Below the pieces are notes generated by a model. The model was not told the DNA's origin. It searched no databases and saw only the letters and a program-made list of their open reading frames with translations. A stretch of DNA of 64,000 nucleotides from Paractinoplanes durhamensis (GTDB taxonomy: Bacteria; Actinomycetota; Actinomycetes; Mycobacteriales; Micromonosporaceae), in contig NZ_BOML01000019.1 in NCBI RefSeq assembly GCF_016862175.1, positions 372,001 through 436,000 on the forward strand, in the 5' to 3' direction. Shown here piece after piece: positions 17,119 through 24,999 of this stretch. Both the position numbers and the translations under genes were made by a program. Positions within the stretch are counted from its first letter, which is position 1. Each line of letters starts with the position of its first letter.

Positions 17119-18033
17119 GTGAGCGTCCAGCAAGCCGATCCCCTGGAAGATGTCCTCGCCCTCGTCGGCACCACCAGCCGCCTGTCCACCGGCCTGATCG
17201 CCGGCGGTTCCTGGGCCCTCGACTTCGACCCGCCACCGGCCGTGAAGTTCAACGCGGTGCGCCGCGGCCGCTGCCTGCTGGTCGCGGGCGGCGTCACCTA
17301 TCCACTGGAAGAGGGCGATTGCTTCCTGTTGACCCGCTCGCAGCGGTTCGTGCTGGCCAGCGCGGCCGAGGTGACGCCGCAGCCGGCCGGCCCGGTCTTC
17401 GCGGCAGCGGGCCCCGACGGCCTGGCCCGCACCGGCACCGGCGATGACGTCTTCCTGCTCGGCGGTCGCTTCGACTTCGGCGCCCGCGCCCGCGAACTGC
17501 TGCTCGACGCCCTGCCCCCGGTGTTGCACGTCCCCGGCGGCGCCCCCGCGGCCGCCACCCTGCGCTGGGCCCTCGACCAGGTGGACGCCGAGCTGCGCGA
17601 CCGCCCGATCGCGTCCGTCCTGGTCGCCGAACACCTCGCCCTGATCATGCTGATCCACATCCTGCGGCTGCACCTGGCCACCGCCGGCAGTGCGAACCCC
17701 GGCTGGCTGGGCGGCCTGGCCGACCCGGTGGTGGCGCCCGCGCTGCGTGCCCTGCACGCCGACCCGGCCCGCCCGTGGACGGTCGCCGACCTGGCCGCGG
17801 TGTCCACCGTGTCCCGCTCCACCCTGGCCGCCCGCTTCAAGCAGTCGGTCGGCCAGGGCCCGCTCGACTACCTGACCGGCTGGCGGATCGAGCTGGCCGC
17901 CGCCCGCCTGCGCCGCGGCGACGGCACCCTGGCCGCGATCGCGCACGCCGTCGGCTACGGCTCGGAGAGCGCCCTGAGCACCGCTTTCAAACGCATCACC
18001 GGCACGACACCGCGCGACTACCGCCGGTCCTAG
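17119..18033 (+). CDS. AraC-family regulator with cupin sensor domain
   Basis: This 304-residue protein has an N-terminal AraC-type cupin region (FNAVRRGRCLLVAGGVTYPLEEGDCFLL), a helical middle, and a C-terminal AraC DNA-binding domain with two HTHs: WTVADLAAVSTVSRSTLAARFKQSVGQ, then AIAHAVGYGSESALSTAFKRITGTTPRDYRR. GTG start. This type commonly activates or represses a divergently transcribed oxidoreductase gene, here the SDR. Its stop overlaps the ABC-F gene stop by four bases. Confidence 0.88.
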   Translation: MSVQQADPLEDVLALVGTTSRLSTGLIAGGSWALDFDPPPAVKFNAVRRGRCLLVAGGVTYPLEEGDCFLLTRSQRFVLASAAEVTPQPAGPVFAAAGPDGLARTGTGDDVFLLGGRFDFGARARELLLDALPPVLHVPGGAPAAATLRWALDQVDAELRDRPIASVLVAEHLALIMLIHILRLHLATAGSANPGWLGGLADPVVAPALRALHADPARPWTVADLAAVSTVSRSTLAARFKQSVGQGPLDYLTGWRIELAAARLRRGDGTLAAIAHAVGYGSESALSTAFKRITGTTPRDYRRS

Positions 18034-19664
18034 CCGGTGACCCTGCCGGCCTCGACCACCAGGTGCCGGTCGGTGGCGACCGCGTCCAGCATCCGGCGGT
18101 CGTGGGTGACCAGCAGCAGCGTGCCGGTGTAGCTCGCCAGGGCCGACTCCAGCTGCTCGATCGCCGCCAGGTCCAGGTGGTTGGTCGGCTCGTCGAGCAC
18201 CAGCAGGTTGACCCCGCGCGCCTGCAGCAGGGCGAGCGCGGCCCGGGTGCGCTCGCCGGGGGAGAGGGTGGCGGCCGGACGCGGCACGTGCGCCGACTTC
18301 AGCCCGAACTTGGCCAGCAGCGTCCGCACCTCGGCATCCGGCCACTGTGGCACCTCGGCCCCGAACGCCGCCATCAGCGACTGATCGCCGAGGAACAACC
18401 CGCGCGCCTGATCGATCTCGCCGACCACCACGCCCGGCCCGAGCGCGGCCGACCCCTCGTCGAGCGGGATCCGCCCGAGCAGTGCCGCCAGCAGCGTCGA
18501 CTTTCCCGACCCGTTCGCCCCGGTGATCGCCACCCGATCCGCCCAGTCGATCTGCAGCGTCACCGGCCCGAGCGTGAAGTCGCCGCGCCGCACCACCGCG
18601 TCCCGCAGGGTGGCCACCACCGCGCCGGCCCGGGGAGCGGCGGCGATCTCCATCCGCAGCTCCCACTCCTTGCGCGGCTCCTCGACCACGTCCATCCGCT
18701 CGATCAGCTTCTCGGTCTGGCGCGCCTTCGCCGCCTGCTTCTCGCTGGTCTCACCGCGATGGCTCTTGGCGATCTTGTCGTTGTCGGGCGCCTTCCGGCG
18801 CGCGTTGCGCACGCCCTTCTCCATCCAGGCGCGCTGCATCCGCGCCCGTTCGAGCAGGTCATCCTTCTTGTCGGCGTACTCGTCGAACTGCTCCCGGGCA
18901 TGCCGCCGAGCCCGCTCCCGCTCCTCCAGATAGGCGGCATAGCCGCCGCCGAAGAGATTCACCTTCTGTTGCGCAAGATCAAGTTCCAGGACCTTGCCGA
19001 CCGTACGGGTGAGGAACTCACGATCATGACTGACGAGTACGGTCCCGGCCCGCAGCCCGCGCACGAACTCCTCCAGCCGGGCCAGCCCGTCCAGGTCGAG
19101 ATCGTTCGTCGGCTCGTCGAGCAGAAAGATGTCATAGCGGCTGAGCAGCAGCGACGCCATGCCGGCCCGGGCCGCCTGCCCGCCGGAGAGCGCCGTCATC
19201 GGATGGTCGAGCGCCACCGTCAGGCCCAGCTCGGTGGCCACCTGCTCGGCGCGTTCCTCCAGGTCGGCGCCGCCGAGATCCAGCCAGCGCTCCAGCGCCA
19301 CCGCGTACTCGTCGTCGCTGCCCGGCGCCCCCTCGGCCAGCCGCTCGGCCGCCGTGTCCATCGCCGCCTGCGCCGGCCCGACCCCGGTGCGCCGGGCGAG
19401 GAAATCACGCACCGACTCACCCGCACGTCGCTCCCGCTCCTGCGGGAGATATCCGACATTCGCGGTGGGCGGGCTGAGCGAGACGGTCCCGCCTTCGAGG
19501 GGTACGAGACCGGCCAGCGTACGCAGCAGCGTGGTTTTGCCCGCCCCGTTCACCCCGACCAGCCCGATGACATCCCCGGGGGCGACCACAAGGTCGAGCC
19601 CGGAGAAGAGAATGCGGTCGCCGTGGCCCGCGGCAAGTTCCCGGCCGATCATCGTGGCACTCAT
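18030..19664 (-). CDS. ABC-F family ATPase (ribosome-associated)
   Basis: This 544-residue protein has two ABC modules and no membrane segments. Module 1 has Walker A GVNGAGKTT, signature SGGQAARAG and Walker B FLLDEPTNDLDL. Module 2 has GANGSGKST, SPGERTRAAL and LVLDEPTNHLDL. A basic, charged coiled-coil linker (about 230-330) separates them, as in translation factors and antibiotic-resistance ABC-F proteins that act in the ribosomal E site. Whether it confers resistance (for example to a macrolide or lincosamide) or is a housekeeping factor cannot be read from sequence alone. Confidence 0.9.
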   Translation of the reverse strand: MSATMIGRELAAGHGDRILFSGLDLVVAPGDVIGLVGVNGAGKTTLLRTLAGLVPLEGGTVSLSPPTANVGYLPQERERRAGESVRDFLARRTGVGPAQAAMDTAAERLAEGAPGSDDEYAVALERWLDLGGADLEERAEQVATELGLTVALDHPMTALSGGQAARAGMASLLLSRYDIFLLDEPTNDLDLDGLARLEEFVRGLRAGTVLVSHDREFLTRTVGKVLELDLAQQKVNLFGGGYAAYLEERERARRHAREQFDEYADKKDDLLERARMQRAWMEKGVRNARRKAPDNDKIAKSHRGETSEKQAAKARQTEKLIERMDVVEEPRKEWELRMEIAAAPRAGAVVATLRDAVVRRGDFTLGPVTLQIDWADRVAITGANGSGKSTLLAALLGRIPLDEGSAALGPGVVVGEIDQARGLFLGDQSLMAAFGAEVPQWPDAEVRTLLAKFGLKSAHVPRPAATLSPGERTRAALALLQARGVNLLVLDEPTNHLDLAAIEQLESALASYTGTLLLVTHDRRMLDAVATDRHLVVEAGRVTG

Positions 19665-19727
19665 AGCGCCACAAATCCTATGGCCCGCCCGTCGACGACC
19701 GCCCCCGGGGCGAGGTGGGGGATCGCG

Positions 19728-20546
19728 TCAGGCGGTGATCGGAACCGCGTTGCCGCTGACCCGCACGCCGGGCTCGCCCGGGACGAGCTGGACCGTGATG
19801 CGGCTCGGCCGGCCCATGTCGTCGCCCTGGCGCAGGAAGACGGTCGCGTCGTCGGAGGCGATCCACATCTCGCGCAGGTAGGCACCGAACGCGGCCGCCG
19901 CCGCGCCGGTGGCCGGGTCCTCGTAGACGCCGCCGACCGGGAACGGGTCGCGCACGTCGAAGGTGTCGTCGGCGGCCCGGAAGACCAGCTGCACCGTCGT
20001 CCAGTTGCGGGCCTCCATCAGAGCCTTCAGCGCGGGCACGTCGTAGTCGAGGTCGGCCAGGCGCTTCCGGGTGCCGGCGGCCAGGATCGGGTGGCGGGCA
20101 CCGGCGTAGGCGACCTTGGGCGGCAGCGACTCGTCCAGGTCGAAGTCGGTCCAGCGCAGCGCGGCCAGCAGTGCCACGAGATCACCCTCGGCCAGGTCGG
20201 TGACCTCCGGGTCGACGCTGGTCAGGGTGGCCCGGCCGGCGTCGTCGACGCTCACCGGGACCTCGCCGGCGTTGGTCAGGAAGACGTGCTCCCCGGGCCC
20301 GAGCGCCACCGCGGTGGCCACCGTCGCATGCCCGCAGAACGGCACCTCGGCCAGCGGCGCGAAGTAGCGGACCCGGTGCCGGTCGCCGTCGGTCCCGGTG
20401 CGGAAGGCGGTCTCCGAATAGCCGAGGTCGGCCGCGATCGCCAGCATCTGCTCGTCGCCGAGCCCGCCCGCGTCGAGCACCACACCGGCCGGGTTCCCGC
20501 CCTGGGGATCGTCGGTGAACGCCGCATACCGCTGAATGTCCGCCAT
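19728..20546 (-). CDS. PhzF-family isomerase/epimerase-like protein
   Basis: This 272-residue protein shows the PhzF fold signatures: FTDDPQGGNPAGVVLDA near the start, the catalytic-Glu segment LGYSETAFR, FAPLAEVPFCGHATVATA, and the C-terminal GGVYEDPATGAAAAAFGAYLRE. I start at MADIQRY (20546); a 13-residue upstream extension has no support. Family members isomerise phenazine precursors, but most actinobacterial ones have unknown substrates. It diverges from the rhodanese gene. Confidence 0.88.
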   Translation of the reverse strand: MADIQRYAAFTDDPQGGNPAGVVLDAGGLGDEQMLAIAADLGYSETAFRTGTDGDRHRVRYFAPLAEVPFCGHATVATAVALGPGEHVFLTNAGEVPVSVDDAGRATLTSVDPEVTDLAEGDLVALLAALRWTDFDLDESLPPKVAYAGARHPILAAGTRKRLADLDYDVPALKALMEARNWTTVQLVFRAADDTFDVRDPFPVGGVYEDPATGAAAAAFGAYLREMWIASDDATVFLRQGDDMGRPSRITVQLVPGEPGVRVSGNAVPITA

Positions 20547-20640
20547 GCTGTCAGACTGCCCTCGCCCGCCCGCGGAATCCAGCACCGCTCCTCGCGCCCT
20601 TCGTCACAGCGGCCGCCGCCCGCCGGGCATGATCATCGGC

Positions 20641-21045
20641 ATGACGATCACCGGCGTGGACGCCCTGCTGGAGCAGGCGCGAACCGGCATGCGGCGCCTC
20701 GACCCGCACGAGACCCGGGCCGCGGTGGCCGCCGGCGCCCTGCTCATCGACACCCGGACCGACCGCCAGCGAGCGGTGCAGGGCGACCTTCCCGGCGCCA
20801 TCGTCATCGACCGCACGGTGCTGGAATGGCGCCTCGACCCCCGATCGGCGAACCGCATCCCGGAGGCGACCGGCCTCGACCGCCAGATCGTGGTGGTGTG
20901 CCGCCAGGGCTACAGCTCCAGCCTGGCCGCGGCGAGCCTGCGCGCGATCGGCCTGCACCGGGCCACCGACCTGGCCGGCGGCGTCGAGGCCTGGCTGACC
21001 GCCGGCCTGCCGACCAGCGCCGGGCCGCCCGACGTACGCGAATGA
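20641..21045 (+). CDS. single-domain rhodanese-like protein
   Basis: This 134-residue protein has one rhodanese domain. LLIDTRTDRQR forms the first motif, and the active-site loop is VVVCRQGYSSSLAA, with the persulfide-carrying Cys intact and a six-residue loop typical of sulfurtransferases. It likely transfers sulfane sulfur in the cytoplasm. ATG 20641 is preferred; ATG 20629 is possible and neither has a clear ribosome site. The 137 bp after it (21046-21182) hold only a weak hairpin (CCGTCC/GGACGG near 21080-21095). Confidence 0.85.
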   Translation: MTITGVDALLEQARTGMRRLDPHETRAAVAAGALLIDTRTDRQRAVQGDLPGAIVIDRTVLEWRLDPRSANRIPEATGLDRQIVVVCRQGYSSSLAAASLRAIGLHRATDLAGGVEAWLTAGLPTSAGPPDVRE

Positions 21046-21182
21046 CTCAGGGCGAGGTGGTTGCCGAACGTCCGTCCTGGAGGACGGAAGGTGCGGACCT
21101 CCCACCCGAGAACCGATCTTGAAGGGTGGATGTGCGATCGCCGGAGAGTGCAGAGCATTCTCGGGACGAACGTGAACTGTGC

Positions 21183-24014
21183 CTAGCGAGGAGGGATCGC
21201 TTGCGCGCGGCGCGCGGTGAGGACGTACTCGATGAGCGAGATGATGACGTGCTTGACGGATTCGCGGTTGCGCACGTCAGTGGAAACGATCGGCACGTCA
21301 TTGCTGATCGCCAGGGCGTCGCGGACATCCTGGGCGTTGACGTAGATCATTCCGTCGAAGGAGTTCATGGCAATCAGGTAAGGCAACCGGCGGCTCTCGA
21401 AGAAGTCCACGGTGGCGAAGCAGTCCGCCAGCCGAGTGGTGTCGACGAGCACGATGGCGCCGATCGCGCCACGGACCAGCTCCTCCCACATGAACCAGTA
21501 TGTGGTCTCGCTGGGGGTGCTGAAGAGGTAAAGGATCAGGTCGCGGTCGACAGTAACCCGCCCGAAGTCCATGTGGACGGGCAGTGGGCGGTGGCCTTCC
21601 CCGGTCCCGGCTTTCATGATGGCTTCGGTGGTCAGCGGCGTGATCTCCGAGACCGAACCGATGATGGTCTCCTTCGGGGTGGTCGGCCCGCCGGCTATGA
21701 TGATCTTGGCTGAGGTGACCCTGGTCGCGGGTGCGGACCACACCGGTATCCGCGCCGGGCGTGAGAGCGGAGTCAGTTTGAAGGTAGCGGGCAGCCGACT
21801 GCTGGCGACGTCGGGCGTGGCGAGTCGCATCGGCAGCTTGGCCTGGAGATCCCGCACAGTCCAGTTGGTGGCGGATTCCTTGTTGCCGGCGGCCGTCGGT
21901 GGCGGGCCGCGCAACAGTTTGGCTATCTGGTCCGCGTACCCATCATGGTCTTGATGATCGTCGCTGACCGCGGTGTCGAGACAGAGCAGGGCGCCGGCGC
22001 CTGACGGAGGTCTCAGGTCCCGATTGCCGGGCATGCACGAGTCGAGGACGACAATGGTCGGCTGAAGCCGGCCGTCGAGCAGAGCTTTGATGTCGGCATA
22101 AGCGACCGATCCCTCGGTGGCAGCCAGACGGAGCTCGCCGTCGCCGTTCGCTGTCCCGTGGCCGTGGTAGTAGAGGAAAAGCGTGCCGGTTGCACGTTCC
22201 GCGGCGCCGGCAACCTCGCTCAGCAGGTCCTCTGGCCGGTCGGGATTGATCACCATGCGGAGGTTGGCCGGGGTGAGCCCGGACACCGTCATCAGAGCCT
22301 CACCCAGCTCGGCCAGCTGACCACGAGCTGCCGGCAGGTCCGGTAGGTCGCTGCTGTTCTCCACGCCGATCAGCAGGGCATGGTCGCCGTCGCCGCTGAA
22401 CACAGTCGGGCCGGAAACTTCGTGGCGCTCACCCGAACCAGTCATCACGAGCGTGCGGGGCCGGGCGGGTTCGGCGCTGAGCTCGGTAGCTTCGGGCAGG
22501 CCGGAACCGCGGGCCTGGGCCCGGGCGCGGATCCGGGCGAACGGCCGGCTCAGCGGCGAGAGCCGGTGGGCGCCGCCGGCCGAGGGAATCGCCAGCAGAA
22601 GACTCCCGCGACCACCCGACGCCTGCCGCTCCAGGTAGCGGGAGACGCGATGCTGGATCTCCTCGTACTCATGTTCGCGGAGCATGCCGAGGAGGATGTC
22701 CTCGATGCCGGGAGCAAAGGAGTACACCGGCTCGTCGTGAGTCGTGCCGATCCGGGTCAGCAATCCGCTGAACCACACCTCGGCCAGGTGGGACAACTGC
22801 GCTTCGGGGATTGTCGCCGCTTGGACAACGCGCATCACCGCCGGGGTCAGCGGGACCGCGGCGAGGTAGCGGGCCAGGCGAAAAGCTTCATGCGAAGCCT
22901 CGGATTGGAATCGCTGCACCCGGTCCAGCGGGGTGATGTGGGTCGGCGGCTGCTCGGCCGGTGACGGCACCTCATCCGACTCGACGATCACTGCGGCGCC
23001 GTCAACTCCGTCGTGCGCCGTCTCCGCCATCAGCCGGGACCACGAACCCAGCCAGCCGGCATCCAGGTGCAGCACCGGTACGGCGGCGGCGACCTGCGGC
23101 CGGCCCGGTGTCTCGTAGTCCTGGAAGCCGAGTCGGCGCCCGGCCGTACCGGTCGCGATCAGCGTCAGGCGTCCGCGCGTCGGCGGCAGGCTGGTCCGGG
23201 TCCACAGGCGTTCCGGGAGCGGTTGCAGGATCGCCAGGCGCCCATGACGCGACCAGTGGATCAGCACCTCGCGCGCCGGACTGCCGGCCCAGGCCGACGC
23301 GATTCCGTCAGTCAACAGGAGCACCAGGTCTCGGCGGGACGGTTCGTCGGCGCCGCCGATCAGAGGCGGGCGGTGAGCCGGTTCACGGACATTCGAGATG
23401 CATAAAGTGCCGTCCGGCTCGGTCGTCAGATAGCGGATCCGCACTCGGCCGAACGCACCGGATTGGGCCAGCAGAACGCCGAGATCATCGGCGGTATCCT
23501 CCCAGATCCGGCTCGCCGGGCTTCGATCGATCACCAGGACGAGGTCGAAGGCAGGAACGATCGCCGGGCGCATGACCGGTAGCCACCGCCCGCACTCGGC
23601 GAAGCGTTGTGCGGTCGCCTCCTCGTCGAATTCCCGGACCATCGGTGATGCCACGCTGCGTTTGAGGGGCCGCATTGCCCGCATCAGGTCGCGGCCGGAC
23701 CCGAGGGCACTGCCGGAACGGGTCCGTACATATTCGACCGTCAATGATCGATCGGTCGATGTGGTCGTGGTTGGGATCGGATGCGGAACGTGTAGTGGGA
23801 CATCGTCGACCAGGGCAGGCGCGCTTGTCGGGGATGGGACGCTGAGCGATGTGCGTGCCTGGCCGGCAGGGGGAGCCCGTTCCTCGGCGGCCGGCGCCGG
23901 CGGGGCCGGGTGTCCCGCGATGCGGCCCGCCAACCACAGAGCTTCGGCTGTCTCCAGCGCGGTCAGTTCGCACCCGGCAGCGGACAGAACCGCGTGGAGA
24001 CGGTCGACGTCCAC
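21183..24014 (-). CDS. vWA-caspase-pseudoGTPase fusion protein of a vWA-MoxR-VMAP conflict system
   Basis: This 943-residue protein has four parts. The N-terminal 60 residues resemble effector-recruiting leader domains, followed by a linker. About 90-470 match SAV_2336-type proteins with a vWA fold: VLVIDRSPAS (Asp163, Ser165; degenerate MIDAS) and LLLTDG (Asp236). About 535-700 is a caspase-like (C14) domain: HALLIGVENSSDLPDLPAAR, YYHGHG (catalytic His619) and VVLDSCMPG (nucleophile Cys660). About 768-943 is a Ras-like domain of the CvnD/MglA kind (IGSVSEITPL, MDFGRVTV, YWFMWEEL, NSFD), but the P-loop reads GGPTTPKET in place of G-x4-GK-T, so nucleotide binding is doubtful. GTG start 1 bp after the MoxR stop; last gene of the operon. 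Confidence 0.85.
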   Translation of the reverse strand: MDVDRLHAVLSAAGCELTALETAEALWLAGRIAGHPAPPAPAAEERAPPAGQARTSLSVPSPTSAPALVDDVPLHVPHPIPTTTTSTDRSLTVEYVRTRSGSALGSGRDLMRAMRPLKRSVASPMVREFDEEATAQRFAECGRWLPVMRPAIVPAFDLVLVIDRSPASRIWEDTADDLGVLLAQSGAFGRVRIRYLTTEPDGTLCISNVREPAHRPPLIGGADEPSRRDLVLLLTDGIASAWAGSPAREVLIHWSRHGRLAILQPLPERLWTRTSLPPTRGRLTLIATGTAGRRLGFQDYETPGRPQVAAAVPVLHLDAGWLGSWSRLMAETAHDGVDGAAVIVESDEVPSPAEQPPTHITPLDRVQRFQSEASHEAFRLARYLAAVPLTPAVMRVVQAATIPEAQLSHLAEVWFSGLLTRIGTTHDEPVYSFAPGIEDILLGMLREHEYEEIQHRVSRYLERQASGGRGSLLLAIPSAGGAHRLSPLSRPFARIRARAQARGSGLPEATELSAEPARPRTLVMTGSGERHEVSGPTVFSGDGDHALLIGVENSSDLPDLPAARGQLAELGEALMTVSGLTPANLRMVINPDRPEDLLSEVAGAAERATGTLFLYYHGHGTANGDGELRLAATEGSVAYADIKALLDGRLQPTIVVLDSCMPGNRDLRPPSGAGALLCLDTAVSDDHQDHDGYADQIAKLLRGPPPTAAGNKESATNWTVRDLQAKLPMRLATPDVASSRLPATFKLTPLSRPARIPVWSAPATRVTSAKIIIAGGPTTPKETIIGSVSEITPLTTEAIMKAGTGEGHRPLPVHMDFGRVTVDRDLILYLFSTPSETTYWFMWEELVRGAIGAIVLVDTTRLADCFATVDFFESRRLPYLIAMNSFDGMIYVNAQDVRDALAISNDVPIVSTDVRNRESVKHVIISLIEYVLTARRAQAIPPR

Positions 24015-24015
24015 G

Positions 24016-24999
24016 TCAGCTCTCGCCGGACAGGTTTCGCAGAACGAGCTCGGCGAGGTGCTTGCGGCTGTCCGGGGCGTGACCGTTGGCGGTCGAGATG
24101 AGGTAGACGGCGTTGAGGAGTTGGTCGGTGGCGAGACCGCCGTGGTCCCGCCGGTCCAGGAAGGCTTCGATCAGGTCGCCCGCCGCCGAGGCCTCGGCCG
24201 TGCCCAGGTGGGCGTCGACTATGGCGGCCAGGCGGGTCTGATCAGGGGCCTCCAGCTCCAGTCGCACGCAGCGGCGAAGGAAGGCGGGCGGAAATTCCCG
24301 TTCTCGGTTGCTGGTCAGGATCACCAGCGGAAATGCCCGGCACTCGACTCGTCCCTTCACCACGGTCACCGCTGGGCCGTCATCCGCCGGCCGGACCCGT
24401 ACCGCCGGGTGCGAGTCGGCTATCCGCGCCAGCTCGGGGATCTCGAACTCACCCTCCTCGAAGACATCCAGGAGATCATTCGGAAGATCCATCTCACTCT
24501 TGTCGATCTCGTCGATCAGGAGGACCCGAGGCACGCGGTACGGGGCGAGCGCGGTCCCGAGTGGGCCGAGCCGCATGTAGCGGCCCGGGTCGACGTCAAC
24601 CTTCAGGCCGGCGCTTGCTTCCTCGATGCGGCCTACCGCGTCGTACCGGTAGAGCCCGTCGCGGGTGGTGGAACGGCTGCTGATCGGCCAGCGGAGTACC
24701 GAGCCGAGCCGGAGTTCGCGCGCCACCGCGTAGGCGAGGGTCGACTTGCCCGTGCCGGGATCACCACTGACCAGCAACGGCCGCCGGAGGTAGAGAGCCG
24801 TGTTGACCAACTCGACGGCCTGTTCGTCGACCTGGTAGGTCGCGGCCAAGGAATGCCGACGACGGCCCGACGCCATCGTGTCGCGGTCGATCTCCATCGG
24901 CGGGCCGCCCTCGAAGGTGCGCCACGGAGGTGGGCTCGGCAACCGATCGATCCCGTCGTGGGGGTCGGCGGTCCCTCGATAGATCCACCAATCAGACAT
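24016..24999 (-). CDS. MoxR-type AAA+ ATPase of the conflict operon
   Basis: This 327-residue ATPase has Walker A GDPGTGKST (79-87), Walker B VLLIDEIDKS (159-168), sensor 1 ILTSNRERE and an RR arginine finger (FLRRCVRLEL). The core matches MoxR/CbbQ-like AAA+ proteins, which remodel or load vWA-domain partners using ATP. The C-terminal helical lid ends with RKHLAELVLRNLSGES. The start overlaps the trypsin-VMAP stop (ATGTCTGA, 8 bp), and its stop is 1 bp from the vWA-caspase start, so all three should be translated together. The expected partner is the vWA domain encoded immediately downstream. Confidence 0.9.
   Translation of the reverse strand: MSDWWIYRGTADPHDGIDRLPSPPPWRTFEGGPPMEIDRDTMASGRRRHSLAATYQVDEQAVELVNTALYLRRPLLVSGDPGTGKSTLAYAVARELRLGSVLRWPISSRSTTRDGLYRYDAVGRIEEASAGLKVDVDPGRYMRLGPLGTALAPYRVPRVLLIDEIDKSEMDLPNDLLDVFEEGEFEIPELARIADSHPAVRVRPADDGPAVTVVKGRVECRAFPLVILTSNREREFPPAFLRRCVRLELEAPDQTRLAAIVDAHLGTAEASAAGDLIEAFLDRRDHGGLATDQLLNAVYLISTANGHAPDSRKHLAELVLRNLSGES

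Noticed and set aside
14544..17297. Minus-strand frame of over 900 codons opposite the glycoside hydrolase gene
   Set aside because: Antisense to a gene with a signal peptide and hydrolase motifs; its sequence has no family features and crosses the SDR gene in another frame.
21080..21095. Hairpin CCGTCC-TGGA-GGACGG as a terminator after the rhodanese gene
   Set aside because: Only 6 bp of stem, no T-run, and the distance to the stop is not typical; too weak to call.
17775..21122. Plus-strand frame of about 1100 codons across the AraC, ABC-F and PhzF genes
   Set aside because: It runs through genes with recognised motifs in other frames, and the product is low-complexity.
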